Positions 12,537 to 23,598 of a stretch of DNA of 64,000 bases are shown one piece after another. The notes below the pieces were generated by a model. That model saw only the letters and a program-made list of their open reading frames with translations. It was not told where the DNA came from and did not search any database. Each line of letters starts with the position of its first letter. The first letter of the stretch is position 1. The stretch is from Hibiscus mutabilis (Eukaryota > Streptophyta > Magnoliopsida > Malvales > Malvaceae), in assembly GCA_019671005.1 (NCBI GenBank), contig CM033725.1, positions 37,966,678-38,030,677 on the forward strand. Direction: 5' to 3'. The position numbers and the translations under genes were made by a program.

Positions 12537-13562
12537 AATTTAAATATAATAAAGAATGATATTCTTTAAAAGTATTTAATTCCAACTTGACTTCCTCCCA
12601 AGAAAGACTTTGACCTAGCCATCTTCTATTTAAAGGACCCCTAGCAGTCAACCTAGAGGTGCGATTGAGAGGAGAGAAATCAACAAGAGGCTTCAACATC
12701 TTCATCTTTTTCTTCTTGTTAGATTAGATTTATGTTAGGAGAACTTTATTTTGTGTTTCTTTTGAACCTAGCCATGAACTAAATCTATTTGGCTAGGGTT
12801 ATTGTGTTTTGTGGTTGTGAGAAACGGTTGGATTTTGTTTAGGTAATAGAGTTTGCACTTTCAATTCAAGGTTTACTCATTTTTGGTTTTTATTTTTGTT
12901 TGCGAGTGAATTGGGAGAGGATCTCGTAAATTTATCTATTTATCTAATATCGGGAGAGTTAGATTCAAGAAACGAATGAGTATGGTCTTTATTCAATCTA
13001 TCGACGGTGAAGACTAATCCGGCTTAGGAATAAGTTTAGGATTTCAACTGCTAAGAGGAGCGCAAGATTGGTTGATGTCCACCCTTGTTTCACGCAGGGA
13101 TGTATTATCAAGGCATGCACAATTAGCTAGAGTTTTGACTTAGGGATAAGAAGAAACCATTGAAGAACGCTCTGTCGAACCTTAAAGTTTGCTGCCCAGT
13201 CGCCCAACAATTGCCCAGGCAACCGTTCTACTAGTTGCCAAGGCAACCTATCTGTGCTAGTTGCCACGGCAACCGAGTTGCCGCTGCACTCTTTTACCAA
13301 GATGATCCAATCGACTATCACTCCTCAACTCACAATAACCTAGCCTACTCTCTCTCATTTGATTACATCTTCTTTTACTTTATTGCTCTCTAGTTTAGTT
13401 GTTAGTTAGAACTCCTACAATCACCTACTTGTGTTTTTACTTTTATAGTGCAAGAGATTAGATTCTTGAAGTGGCACCAATCCCTATGGAGACAATATCT
13501 TTTATACTATAACTTGCGACGTGTACACTTGCACAATTGTAGAGCATTTATTACGCGCAACA
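12537..13562 (+). repeat. Athila 5' LTR, 5'-truncated
   Basis: It matches 22578-23598 of the 3' LTR over its whole length and ends ...ACGCGCAACA. The first about 420 bp of the LTR are missing: homology begins exactly where the truncated Tekay-like pol stops. It has a TATA-like TATTTAAAG at 12628-12635 and three GTTGCC..GGCAAC palindromes in a row (about 13211, 13234, 13260). Confidence 0.85.
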
Positions 13563-13568
13563 AGTTTT

Positions 13569-13587
13569 TGGCGTCGTTGTCGGGGAT
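13569..13587 (+). other. Primer-binding site, tRNA-Asp type
   Basis: TGGCGTCGTTGTCGGGGAT, six bases after the 5' LTR end. It differs by two transitions from the TGGCGCCGTTGCCGGGGAT site typical of Athila and related Tat/Athila elements, and so supports lineage and orientation. Confidence 0.85.
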
Positions 13588-13680
13588 TGGCAATAGCGAC
13601 TTTGTTTTTATTTTCTTGCACTTTTTATTTTTATTGTTTAAGATTCGAAGGGTTAACAAACTTTGGTTTTGCATTGGTAT

Positions 13681-15390
13681 ATGACCAAGGCGAGACCAAC
13701 TACATCAGAATATCCCTTTGATCCAGAAATCGAACGTACCTTGCAAAGACTCAGACGAAGACTAAGAGAAGCAATAGCTAATCAAGATGGCAATATGAAT
13801 GTCAACGACAATCAGAATGTTCCAGCGAGAGGTGGAATGATTCTTGCACAAAACAGAACTGTTCGAGACAACCTAGAGGAAGATCTTGAAGGACTTAATC
13901 CAGGAGTTGTCACACCTGAAATTGAAGCCAACCACTTTGAGTTGAAACCAGTGATGTTCAATATGATCAATACAATAGGTCAATTTGGTGGCTCAGCAAC
14001 TGAAGATGCATGACAACATCTTATATCTTTCCTCGAGATTTACAATTCATTCAAAATACAAGGAGTCACCCCAGATATTTTACGGATAAGATTATCCCCC
14101 TATTCACTGAGGGATAGGGCGAAAGCATGGTTGAATAGTATTCTGGCCGGATCAATAGGATCTTGAACCAATCTATGTCGTGATTTCCTTGCTCGATTTA
14201 ATCCTACCAATTTGACTATAAGCTTCGTAACGAAATTACTTCTTTTCGGTAGGCAGATGATGAATCCATGTACGAGGCTTAGGAGTGATATAGAGAACTT
14301 CTACACAAATGTCCCCTACACGGATTCCCAGTATGGACACAAGTGACGATGTTTTACAATGTTGTGAATACACCAACAAGGATGATTCTAGATGCCTCGG
14401 CAAACGGCATACTCCTAGACAGGTCGCTGGAAGAAGCGATGCAAATCCTGAACAGGCTCGCCAAGAATGATTATCAATTCCCAACTGCGAGAAGAGGATG
14501 AGTTAGACGCCAAGCCATAATACATGAACTAGAATCATCAGACAAAATTTCGGCACAATTGGCCACTCTAACCAAGATGGTCCAGAACATGCAGAAATAA
14601 AACAAAACATAGGAGGTCAAGGTAGTAGATTCCTTTTGTGAGTTATGTGGTGGTAACCATGATTCGTCTGAATGTACGCAGAACCCAGAATCCAGCTTCT
14701 ACGTGGGGAATTACAACCGGAACAACAATGTGATGTCCAACACATACAATCCAACTTGGAGGAAGCACCCGAATTTCTCATTGAGTAATCCCAATAACGC
14801 TCTGAACTAGAACAATCAGAATGCACAAGCATTGAGATTCCAGTAGAATATGCCACGGCAATAGTTTCTGCAGCAACAACCGATAACATCTAGTTCTTTG
14901 GAAAATTCTCTCAATGCTTTCATGTTAAAAATTGAATCTTATATGGCTGAGAATAGTAACTTCATGAAAAGAACTGATGCTTTTATTAACAGGACCGAGA
15001 TGAGATTCCAAAACCAAGAGGCAACACTCAAATCAATGGAAACTTAAGTCGGACAATTTGCTCAAAACTTGAATAATAGACTGCAGAAGGTTTACCCAAC
15101 GATACCGAAGTCTCAAGAGGAACTGGCCACGAGCAATGTAAGGAGATCACCACTAGAAGTGGCTGACAACTTAAAGAGGCTCAAGCTCGCTCATCAAACA
15201 AAACTCCACAAAAAGAACAAGATGAATTCAGCAGCAAGGCCTCAGATGCTAAACCAGGGAATGCCACGGCAACCCTAGATGAACATGTCGTGGCAACCAA
15301 CGATAAGCATGCCACGGCAACCCTAATTGACGATGCCTCGGCAACTTCAGTTGCCCTGGCAATGCCGTCAATCAGGTTCCAAACCAATGA
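13681..15390 (+). pseudogene. Athila gag, broken
   Basis: The start is taken at the ATG at 13681 (MTKARPTTSEYPFDPEIER), shortly after the primer site; the open frame runs to a stop near 14013. Similarity continues past it (FLEIYNSFKIQGVTPDILR, LRDRAKAWLNSI), the usual Athila capsid region, with further stops. A zinc-knuckle-like CELCGGNHDSSEC (C-x2-C-x3-H-x4-C, 14637-14675) follows. The rest, to about 15390, is Gln/Asn-rich linker with VGQFAQNLNNRL. Six GCC..GGCAAC palindromes lie at 14851-15363, encoding repeated MPRQP-like peptides in one frame. Gag would form the cytoplasmic particle; this copy cannot. Confidence 0.8.
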
Positions 15391-15394
15391 GAAT

Positions 15395-16315
15395 ATCGAA
15401 GATATCTTCCACCACCATTCCCACAGAGGTTGAAGCGACAAAAGCAAGAATGTCAATTCAAGAAGTTTCTCGATATCCTAAAGCAAGTCTACATCAACTT
15501 GCCGTTGGTTGAGGCAATTGAACAAATGCTGAACTATGTCAAGTTTCTTAAAGACATTGTGTCCAAAAGAACAAGGCTATGAGAGTTTGAAACAGTTGCC
15601 GCAACGGAGGAATGCATGGCCATGTTGTAGAATCGCATGCCACCCAAGTTGAAAGATCCCGGAAGCTTCACAATACCTTATTTTATCAGAAACCACTATG
15701 TCAGGAAAGCATTATGCGACCTTGGAGCAAGCATAAACTTGATGCCTAAATCGATTTTCCAGAAACTAGGAATCGGGAAGTAAGACCTACAATAGTTATG
15801 CTACAACTAGCCGACAGATCCTATGTGCATCCAGAGGGAAAAATCAAAGACATACAGGTAAAAGTTGATAAATTTATTTTTCCCACTGACTTTATTGTTT
15901 TGGATTGTGAAGCAGATAATGATGCACCTATCATTCTTGGGAGACCCTTCCTAGCAACAGGGAGAACCTTGATCGATGTTGAAAAGGGAGAACTCACAAT
16001 GAGGGTGAATGACCAGCAAGTTAAACTGAATATGTTCCAAATACTAAAGCATGCCAATGATCCAGAAGAATGCCAACTTCTTCATGCCACGACAAAGTTT
16101 GACTTCGACGAGGAAACTAGTTGTCTCGGCAACTACATTACCGATCTAGAGGAACCTGAGGAGTATGAAGAACCGATCAATGAGGAACAACAAGAAGAGG
16201 CAAATTGGTTAGTCAATCAACCGGGTACATACTTTGAGCCACTAGATTACTCAGGTAAGAAAGGTAAACTCGAAAAGCCCTCCACTGAACAACCACCGAT
16301 TCTTGAGTTGAAATA
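15395..16315 (+). pseudogene. Athila protease region
   Basis: It begins with the conserved gag-protease linker (QFKKFLDILKQVYINLPLVE, then FLKDIVSKRTRL). PGSFTIPYFI and CDLGASINLMPKSIFQKLG follow, the aspartic protease with its D-x-G motif as DLGAS. A stop near 15781 precedes a 172-residue open frame (15798-16316) carrying the protease C-terminal half (FIVLDCEADND, PIILGRPFLATGRTLIDVE) and an acidic linker. The protease would cleave the polyprotein. Stops at about 15580, 15630 and 15781 show decay. Confidence 0.85.
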
Positions 16316-16479
16316 ATTGTCAGGGCAACTAAAATATGCTTACATGGGAACCGATAATACACTGTGTGTAATTATTTCCTCTAAGTTACAGCCTGAGTAG
16401 GAAAAGAAGCTGATCAACATGTTGACGCTACATAAGAATGCGATAAGGTGGACAATTGTCGACTTGAAAGGAATTAGTC

Positions 16480-17363
16480 TAGTAGTGTGTGTGCATAAGA
16501 TTTTATTGGAAGATGATCACAAACCCTCAATTGAGGCCCAGAGAAGACTAAATCATGCCATAAAAGGGGTTGTAATGAAAGAAATCATCAAGTAGCTTGA
16601 CGTCGGCATAATATACCCTATATCTAATAGTAAATGGGTAAGTTCAATACAATGTGTACCGAAGAAGGAATGTATAACGAAGGTAAGTAATGAAAACAAT
16701 GAACTCATCCCAACCAGGACTGTGACCGGTTGGAGGGTTTGCATGGATTACCGAAAGTTAAACATGGCCACTAGGAAAGATCACTTCCCCTTATCCTTTA
16801 TTGATCAAATGCTTGATCGTCTTGCAGGTAAACCCTTTTATTGTTTTCTTGATGGTTATTCAGGTTACAATCAAATTGCCATAGCACCAGAAAATCAAGA
16901 AAAGACAACCTTCACATGCGCATACAGTACTTATGCTTTATGAAAGATGTCGTTCAGATTGTGTAATGCCCCGGCAACCTTCCAAAGATGCATGATGGCA
17001 CTCTTTTCAGACATGGTCGAAGACTTCCTTGAAATCTTCATGGATAATTTTTCTGTATTTGGTAATGACTTCGACAGTTGCCTCGGTAATTTGGAGAAGG
17101 TGTTGGCAAGATGTGAAGAATCTGATCTAGCCCTTAATTGGGAGAAGTGTCATTTTATGGTAAATGAAGGAATCGTGCTCGGCCACAAGATTTCATCCAA
17201 GGGTATCGAAGAAGACAAAGCCAAGGTGGATGTGATCGAGAGATTACCCCCGCCAAGTTCGGTTAAAGGAATTCGAAGCTTTCTTGGACATGCAGGTTTT
17301 TATAGGAGGTTCATTCATAATTTTTCCAAAATCACTAAACCCTTGTGCAATTTGCTTGAATAG
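16480..17363 (+). pseudogene. Athila reverse transcriptase
   Basis: The core motifs are clear: GWRVCMDYRKLNMATRKDHF, FYCFLDGYSGYNQIAIAPE, TTFTCAYSTYAL then a stop, SFRLCNAPATFQRCMMALF, and EIFMDNFSVFG. The last should be F-M-D-D, so the second catalytic aspartate is Asn here, a single G-to-A change that should abolish polymerase activity. VLGHKISSKGIEEDKAKV and GHAGFYRRFI follow. The region before 16700 is also recognisable but stop-ridden. In a live element RT would copy the RNA within the particle. Confidence 0.9.
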
Positions 17364-17849
17364 GACAAAGCTTTCGACTTTGATGAATCTTGCGACCAAG
17401 CATTCGAAACCCTTAAGGAAAAGCTTGCCTCGACCCCTATTGTCGTTCCACCCGATTGGATAGTACCTTTTGAGCTCATGTTTGATGAGAGTGATTTTGC
17501 GGTAGGAGCAGTCCTAGGCCAACGCACAGGTAAGATTTTTCATGTGATATAATATGCTAGTAAAACTCTTAATAGCGCTCAAGTGAATTACACAACAACG
17601 GAGAAAGATTTACTAGCTGTAGTTTTTGCATTTGACAAGTTCTAGTCCTATTTGGTAATTGTCCATATGGACCATTCAGCAATTAAGTATCTATTTGCTA
17701 AAAAGGATGCCAAACCTCGTTTGATTCGTTGGATATTGCTTTTACAAGAGTTTGACATTGAAATTAAGGACATGAAAGGAATAGAGAATCAAGTTGCCGA
17801 TCACTTGTCACACTTAGAACGCAATAGGGAGGAGGACGCGGATTTATAA
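17364..17849 (+). pseudogene. Athila RNase H
   Basis: It runs on in the RT frame after a stop (LLE*DKAFDF). Motifs are QAFETLKEKLASTPIVVPPD, FELMFDESDFAVGAVLGQR, YASKTLNSAQVNYTTTEKD, MDHSAIKYLFAKKDAKPRLI and IENQVADHLSHLER, which is the Athila-type RT-linked RNase H. Stops at about 17550 and 17643 replace residues by single transitions (for example FDKF*SYLV). The final open piece is 17652-17849. Confidence 0.85.
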
Positions 17850-17877
17850 ATATGCGATGCATTCCCGGACGAGCAAC

Positions 17878-18032
17878 TGTTAGTTGCCTCAGCAACTCCT
17901 GATGCCTCGGCAACTCCCATTGCACAAGCCTCGGCAACCACTGAAGCAGTTACCACGGCAATCCCAAGTGCACATGCCACGACAACCCTTGATGTCTTAG
18001 CAACCCTAGAAGTGCACACCTCGGCAATACCC
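17878..18032 (+). repeat. Array of GCCNNGGCAAC palindromes between RNase H and integrase
   Basis: Seven copies of the palindrome lie at about 17883, 17901, 17926, 17949, 17973, 17991 and 18017. They stay in the pol frame with no stop and encode a roughly 45-residue Ala/Thr/Ser-rich insert made of ASAT/TTAI-like units. The insert sits between the acidic end FPDEQLL and the conserved PWYADLVNF at the integrase side, which are close together in ordinary Athila polyproteins. Confidence 0.8.
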
Positions 18033-19314
18033 TGGTATGCGGATTTAGTTAATTTCCTTGTTTATGGTATTTTACCTTACGGCCTTACTCACCAAGGAAA
18101 TAAGCGGTTCCGCCATGATGCTAAGCATTATTTTTGGGACGAGCATCTTTTGTTTAAACAATATACAGATCAAGTTATACGCCGATGTGTCCCTAAGGAG
18201 GAGCAACAGAATGTACTTCAGCAATGCCATTCTTCACCCTATGGAGGACATTTTGGAGGAACATGCACTGCGGCCAAAGTTTTGCAATCCAGCTTGTATT
18301 GGCCAACACTTTACAAAGATGCCCAAGAGTTTTACAAGCAATGTGATCATTGTCAGAGGACGGGCAATATCTCTAGACGACATGAGATGCCGCTCTAAAA
18401 CATCCTTGAGGTGGAATTGTTCGATTTATGGGGGATCGATTTCATGGGACCTTTCCCATCTTCATTCGGAAACCTCTACATTCTACTTGTCGTCGACTAC
18501 GTGTCCAAGTGGGTTGAAGCCGCTGCAGTTCTCGTTAATGATTCCAAGACTGTGCAACGATTCATGTAGAAAAATATATTTACACGGTTTGGGATGCCGA
18601 GGGAAATCATCAATGATGAAAGCAAACACTTTGACAACAAACTTATTGCCAAGATGTTGCACGCTTTGGTGTGTCACACAAAATTGCCACGGCATATCAT
18701 CCACAAACTAATGGGCAAGCAGAAATTTCTAACCAAGAATTGAAGAATATCCTCAAGAAGGTTGTCAATCCTTCTAAAAAATATTGGTCTACAAGACTAG
18801 ACGAAGCACTTTGGGCTTACCGCACAGCATTCAAAACACCCCTGGGAATGTCCCCGTTTCGCCTTGTCTACGGCAACACCTGTCACTTACCGGTGGAAAT
18901 CGAACATAAAGCATATTGGGCAATCAAGACCGTGAATATAGATTGGGAGAGTGTCGAAAAAAATGTTTACTAGATCTCAACGAGATAGAAGGATCTCATA
19001 CACTCGCCTATGACAATGCACGAATCTACAACGAGAAAACAAAGCAATGGCATGACAAGAAACTATTACCGCGGCAATTCATGCCAAGGCAACTAGTTCT
19101 CCTATTCAATTCTCGGCTAAAACTTTTTCTGGAAAAACTGAGATCAAGATGGTCGGGACCATTCGAAGTAGTCAAGCCATTCTCCCATGGTGTCATGATA
19201 ATCAAGTCCACCACTGACGGACATGAATTCAAAGTTAACGGACAAAGATTGAAACACTACAACGGTGCCCATGTGGAACGTAACAAAGAAGTGGTCACCT
19301 TAGGAGATGCATGA
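18033..19314 (+). pseudogene. Athila integrase
   Basis: It starts PWYADLVNFLVYGILP. The zinc domain has CHSSPYGGHFGG and CDHCQRTGNISRRHEMPL. The core has DLWGIDFMGPF (first Asp), IINDESKHFDN (second Asp, partly degraded) and YHPQTNGQAEISNQELKNIL (Glu). The C-terminal part has RWSGPFEVVKPFSHG and ends ...VTLGDA at 19314. A stop after HEMPL, a stop at 18570, a frameshift near 18670 and another near 18970 break it. Palindrome copies fall in the IATAYHP codons and near 19065 and 19081. It would integrate the cDNA; this copy is dead. Confidence 0.9.
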
Positions 19315-19926
19315 TCTTGCTCTCCTTTTGATTTTTTTTCTTTTATTCGAACTTATTTTTTTATTTTATTAATTTCGGTTATTCTTAGGATAGATTTACT
19401 TATTTCCTTTAGGTTGAGACTACATCTTTCTTTCGTATTTATCTAATTGTTTTTGAATTTTAGGTTTAAGAATTTCTTTTATCTATCTTTCCACATCCTT
19501 ATCTATTTCTTTTTATTTATTAGTTTATCTTTAATTTTAATCCTCGTTTTATTTGTTTTTGAATTTTAGGAAAAGAGTTCAAGATAAAAAAGAATTGGAT
19601 TCAAGAAGGAAGTTTCTTCAACTAGGGAACTTATGGGCCAACTCTAAGGCTTCTATTAAGCCCCAAATTTACCCTAATTTCCCTACATAGTCAGCCAAAG
19701 ACCTTCCCCTTTCCCCAACCCCCTTTGCCGCACCCATCCCCTAATTAAAACCCTTGCCTTCTTTATTTCCAATTAATCCCACCTACCATATTTACTACAT
19801 ATCTTTTCTATTTAACCCATCACCCTTAACTTCCAAGAAACCTATTCCTACTTTTAACCTTGCAACTCTTTAGTTTCTTTTTCTTTCTTTTCTTTGTTTC
19901 TACTCAACTCACAGCCAAGTTCATCA
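19315..19926 (+). other. Non-coding spacer between pol and third ORF
   Basis: T-rich low-complexity sequence (19320-19570) followed by a leader-like segment, typical of the pol to third-ORF gap in Athila elements. A similar spacer occurs at 25300-25650 in the second Athila copy. No gene seen. Confidence 0.6.
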
Positions 19927-21342
19927 ATGGAAACAAAACTCAAGACTTTGGTGCACCCAAGTTCTTCCAAGGAGCCGACATACAAGAGATTTGCTACACC
20001 GACGGTTAAAGAACGATTCCACTCTAAGTTTGAAAGCCGAAAGATTTACGAAGAATAAGGCTTCGAATACTCCGATTCTCATCAAGACTTCGGCCTTAAA
20101 CCCTTCATCTTCCAAAGGATCGCACACCAAAAGTGGCAAATCTTTTGCCATCAATCGGAACCGGGCAACATCTCATGGGTAAGAGAATTCTATGCTCACT
20201 CGCCTAACCCGGACAATCCTTACATGTTTGTCCATGACAAAGCTATCCTCCTAAGCACTGAGAGCATCAATGCCTTTTACGGGCTCTACATTGAGAAAGA
20301 CGAGCATCAAGCTTTTGTTGATCAACTCACGCCCAAGCAACTCGACAAGGTGCTTCAAGACCTCACTCTACCGGGAACTCATTGGAACGACGGTAAATAC
20401 AAGGGCACGGTGAACTGCCTTCGATTTAAACCCGAGGCAAAATTATGGAATAAGTTTGTAAAAACTTCTTTAATGCCCACAACACACAACACCACCATCG
20501 ATACACCTCGTCTTTTGCTCATACATTCTATCTTGCATAATTGTATCATTAACATTGGCAAAATTATTTGTGATGAGATTTTTGTATGTAGCACAAAAGA
20601 CAAGGGTTCTCTTTTCTTCCCTTGCCTAATCTCTAATCTTTGCAAGGAGATGCATGTCCCAAGTGAGTCAACCGATGAAAAGGCACTACCAAAGTAGTGT
20701 TGGAATCGAACACAAATTTGAAAGCTAATGGGAGAGGCATCGGTAAAATCCCTAACGCCTACAGTTGCCGCAGCAACTTCTGCCGCCTCAGCAATTCCTG
20801 ATGCCCAGGCAACTCAGCCAGCAACCCCAGGACAACTTGAAGCACTCTTACAACCGTTAGCATACCACCTTAAGCAAATTGAAGCCTGCCAACTAATGTT
20901 CATGCGGTACATGAAGGACCACAACAATGCCATCACCCAAGTCATCCTGGAAAATTACTCGGACAGCCGAGTGTTGTTCCCTATCTTTCCTGCTAAAATT
21001 CTTGCCACGACAATCGAGATTGAAGATGCCCCAGCAACCATTGCAAAAGACAAAGGTAAAACACCTATGCCCGAACCAACTCGTACTAAATCATTGTCTG
21101 ATTTTTCAGATTCGGAAGAGTCCTCCATTGCACCAAAAATGACTAAACCAATCGAATCCTCCAAGCCCAAGCTAAAAGCCAATGACATTGAGGAAAATGA
21201 TGATGAGGACAATGAGGACACACCCGTAAAAAGATCGGTTCCACCATCGGCAACAAGGAAGCAACCACCGTGTTCAAGCAAAAGAATCAAGACACCGGCT
21301 AAAAAGAAACTAATCATCCACGACGATGAGCTCTCTGAGTAA
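19927..21342 (+). pseudogene. Athila third ORF (plant transposon-protein type)
   Basis: The ATG at 19927 (METKLKTLVHPSSSKEP) opens one continuous phase to 21342, interrupted only by three stops (about 20056, 20695 and 20720). Residues about 85-250 contain REFYAHSPNPDNPYMFVHDK, STESINAFYGLY, NCLRFKPEAKLWNKFVKTSL and LLLIHSILHNCIINIGKII. This is the domain found downstream of pol in Athila elements and listed in Pfam as a putative plant transposon protein. The C-terminal third is a coiled-coil-like LEALLQPLAYHLKQIEACQ plus an acidic, Lys-rich tail. No signal peptide or membrane segment is evident, so it should not be called env. Function unknown. Confidence 0.8.
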
Positions 21343-22154
21343 GTCATCGTTTGCATTTTCCTTATTTTATTTTTATTTTCTCTTTGAATGCATTGGGGAC
21401 AATACCTCTCTCGAGTTTGGGGGGGATTGTTACTAGTTAGTTGTCATGTTTAGTTACATTCATCTTAAGTATTGCATATAGGACACATAAATTGCTTGCC
21501 ATGCCTTTAGTTGAAACAAGAATTGACTAGACTTGATGAATATCAGATGATGACATTGCCAATGTACTTAATTGATAAAACTTTTTATTCTAGGATAACA
21601 TTGGAAACACTTAGGATCCTACTAATGCTAAACTTGATAAAACATTGTTGTGGCCTGATTGATTTAAGGAATTCTAGCGAACTTAGGTTGATAGTTAAAA
21701 AATTGGGTTAATAAAATAAAAATTGGATGAATGCTAGAGGTGCCCGAAACTGGCTCTAGTATGTGCTAAAAATTGATTGCTAGAGGTGCCCGAAATCGGC
21801 TCTAGTCGAATAAAAGAAAAATTTAAGAAAACTAAAAACAAATCACTAGAGGTGCCCGAAACCGGCTCTAGTTGAAACATGTTAAAAGAACCCAAGGAAG
21901 TAATTTGAAAACCTCTTATTCACATAGAATCCAAAAAATCAACTTGCGTACAACTCTGCACACACTCACAAGCATTATAGTTTGATTCTGAGTAACTCCT
22001 AAGTTGTCCGAATAAATGAAAATTCAATCATATTTGTGCCACGGTTCTGAAGATTGAAATCAAGTTCGAAGCTAAGTTTGTAAAAAATTGAAGTCTTGGT
22101 GGGTAATTATTAGTTTGCATTGCTTGAGGACAAGCAATAGTTCGAGTTTGGGGG
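21343..22154 (+). other. Athila 3' untranslated region with polypurine tract
   Basis: It contains three short repeats built on 'tagaggtgcccgaaa...ggctctag' (about 21734, 21780, 21844). Two purine tracts follow 'tcgagtttgggggg' (21411-21427 and 22142-22154). The second abuts the LTR and is the likely priming site; the first may be a central or decoy tract. The same layout recurs at 26870-27625. Confidence 0.7.
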
Positions 22155-23598
22155 CGTTTTAAATGTCCAAAAGTACTATTTTATTCACCTTTTTTACTCA
22201 TATTATTGCTAGACTTAGGATCATATTAGTTGCATTATTAGCCATTCATACATGTTTGCATTGTTTCCTTGGTGGTCAAGCTTGATTTCATATTTTGCTT
22301 AATTTTGTGGAAAAAGGGTGTTGTCGGTAGTTGTTTTTGTGTGTGCAGAACCAGTTTCCAGAGTAAGGCTGGAACCAGTTGCTAGGGCAGTACAAGAAGG
22401 ATATGCCGAACTAGTTGCCAGGGCAGTGCAAGAAGGATATGTCGAGCTAGTTGCCAGGGCAATTGTCGACAAGAATGGATGAGATGATGTGGCAGTCAAA
22501 ATTGATGACTGGATATACCCAACATGAAGAGGTTAAAGAAAGATTAAATCCCAAGAAGATAGGAGAAGATCTAGTAGGAATTTAAATATAATAAAGAATT
22601 ATATTCTTTAAAAGTATTTAATTCCAACTTGACTTCCTCCCTAAGAAAGACTTTGACCTAGCCATCTCCTATTTAAAGGACTCCTAGCCATCAACCTAGA
22701 GGTGTGATTGAGAGGAGAGAAATCGACAAGAGGCTTCAACATCTTCATCTTTTTCCTTCTTGTTCAATTAGGTTTATGTTAGGAGAATTTTATTTTGTGT
22801 TTCTTTTGAACCTAGCCATGAACTAAATCTATTTGGCTAGGGTTATTGTGTTTTGTGGTTGTGAGAAATGGTTGGATTTTGTTTAGGTAATAGAGTTTGC
22901 ACTTTCAATTCAAGGTTTACTCATTCTTGGTTTTTATTCTTGTTTGCGATTGAATTGGGAGAGGATCTCGTAAATTTATCTATTTATCTAATATCGGGAG
23001 AGTTAGATTCAAAAAATGAATGAGTATGGTCTTTATTCAATCTATCGACGGTGAAGACTAATCCGGCTTAGGAATAAGTTTAGGATTTCGACGGCTAAGA
23101 GGAGCGCAAGATTGGTTGATGTTCACCCTTGATTCATGCAAGGATGTATTATCAAGGCATGCACAATTAGCTAAAGTTCCGACTTAGGGATAAGAAGAAA
23201 CCATTGAAGAACGCTCTGCCGAACCTTGAAGTTTACTGCCCAATCAGTTGCCCAGGAAACCGTTCTACTAGTTGCCAAGGCAACCTATTTGTGCCAGTTG
23301 CCACGGTAACTGAGTTGCCGCTGCACTCTTTTACCAAGCGATCCAATCGACTATCACTCCTCAACTCACGATAACGTAGCCTACTCTCTCTCATTTGATT
23401 ACATCTTCTTTTACTTTATTGCTCTCTAGTTTAGCTGTTAGTTAGAACTCCTACAATCACCTACTTGTGTTTTTACTTTTACAGTGCAAGAGATTAGATT
23501 CTTGAAGTGGCACCAATCCCTGTGGAAACGATATATTTTATACTATAACTTACGACGTGTACACTTGCACAATTGCGGAGCACTTATTACGCGCAACA
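22155..23598 (+). repeat. Athila 3' LTR (about 1.44 kb)
   Basis: The start is set just after the purine tract, by comparison with TGTTAAGTG of the second Athila LTR at 27626; here TG has become CG. It ends ACGCGCAACA at 23598, as in the 5' LTR. It has a TATA-like TATTTAAAG at 22670, a 36-bp tandem repeat at 22372-22460 and three palindromes near 23248-23305. Confidence 0.85.
22372..22466 (+). repeat. 36-bp tandem repeat in Athila LTR
   Basis: Units start at 22372, 22408 and 22444, each with 'gttgcYagggca' followed (in the first two) by 'caagaaggatatg'. About 2.6 copies. Each unit contains one half-palindrome of the GTTGCC family. Confidence 0.8.

Larger units (their letters stand above)
12537..23598 (+). 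mobile_element. Athila-lineage Ty3/gypsy retrotransposon, decayed
   Basis: Two direct LTR copies (12537-13562, lacking its first about 420 bp, and 22155-23598) enclose a tRNA-Asp-type primer site, gag, protease, RT, RNase H, integrase, a third ORF and a polypurine tract in Athila order. RT and integrase peptides (KDHFPLSFIDQMLDRLAG, NAPATFQRCMM) are typical of Athila. Multiple stops, at least three frame changes and a substituted RT catalytic Asp make it inactive. The palindrome GTTGCCNNGGCAAC recurs throughout. Confidence 0.9.

Noticed and set aside
20379..20645. 88-residue minus-strand ORF
   Set aside because: Shadow of the Athila third ORF on the other strand.
19927..21342. Envelope gene in Athila
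   Set aside because: Position fits env-like ORFs, but no signal peptide, transmembrane helix or fusion motif is visible; the domain matches the plant transposon-protein type.
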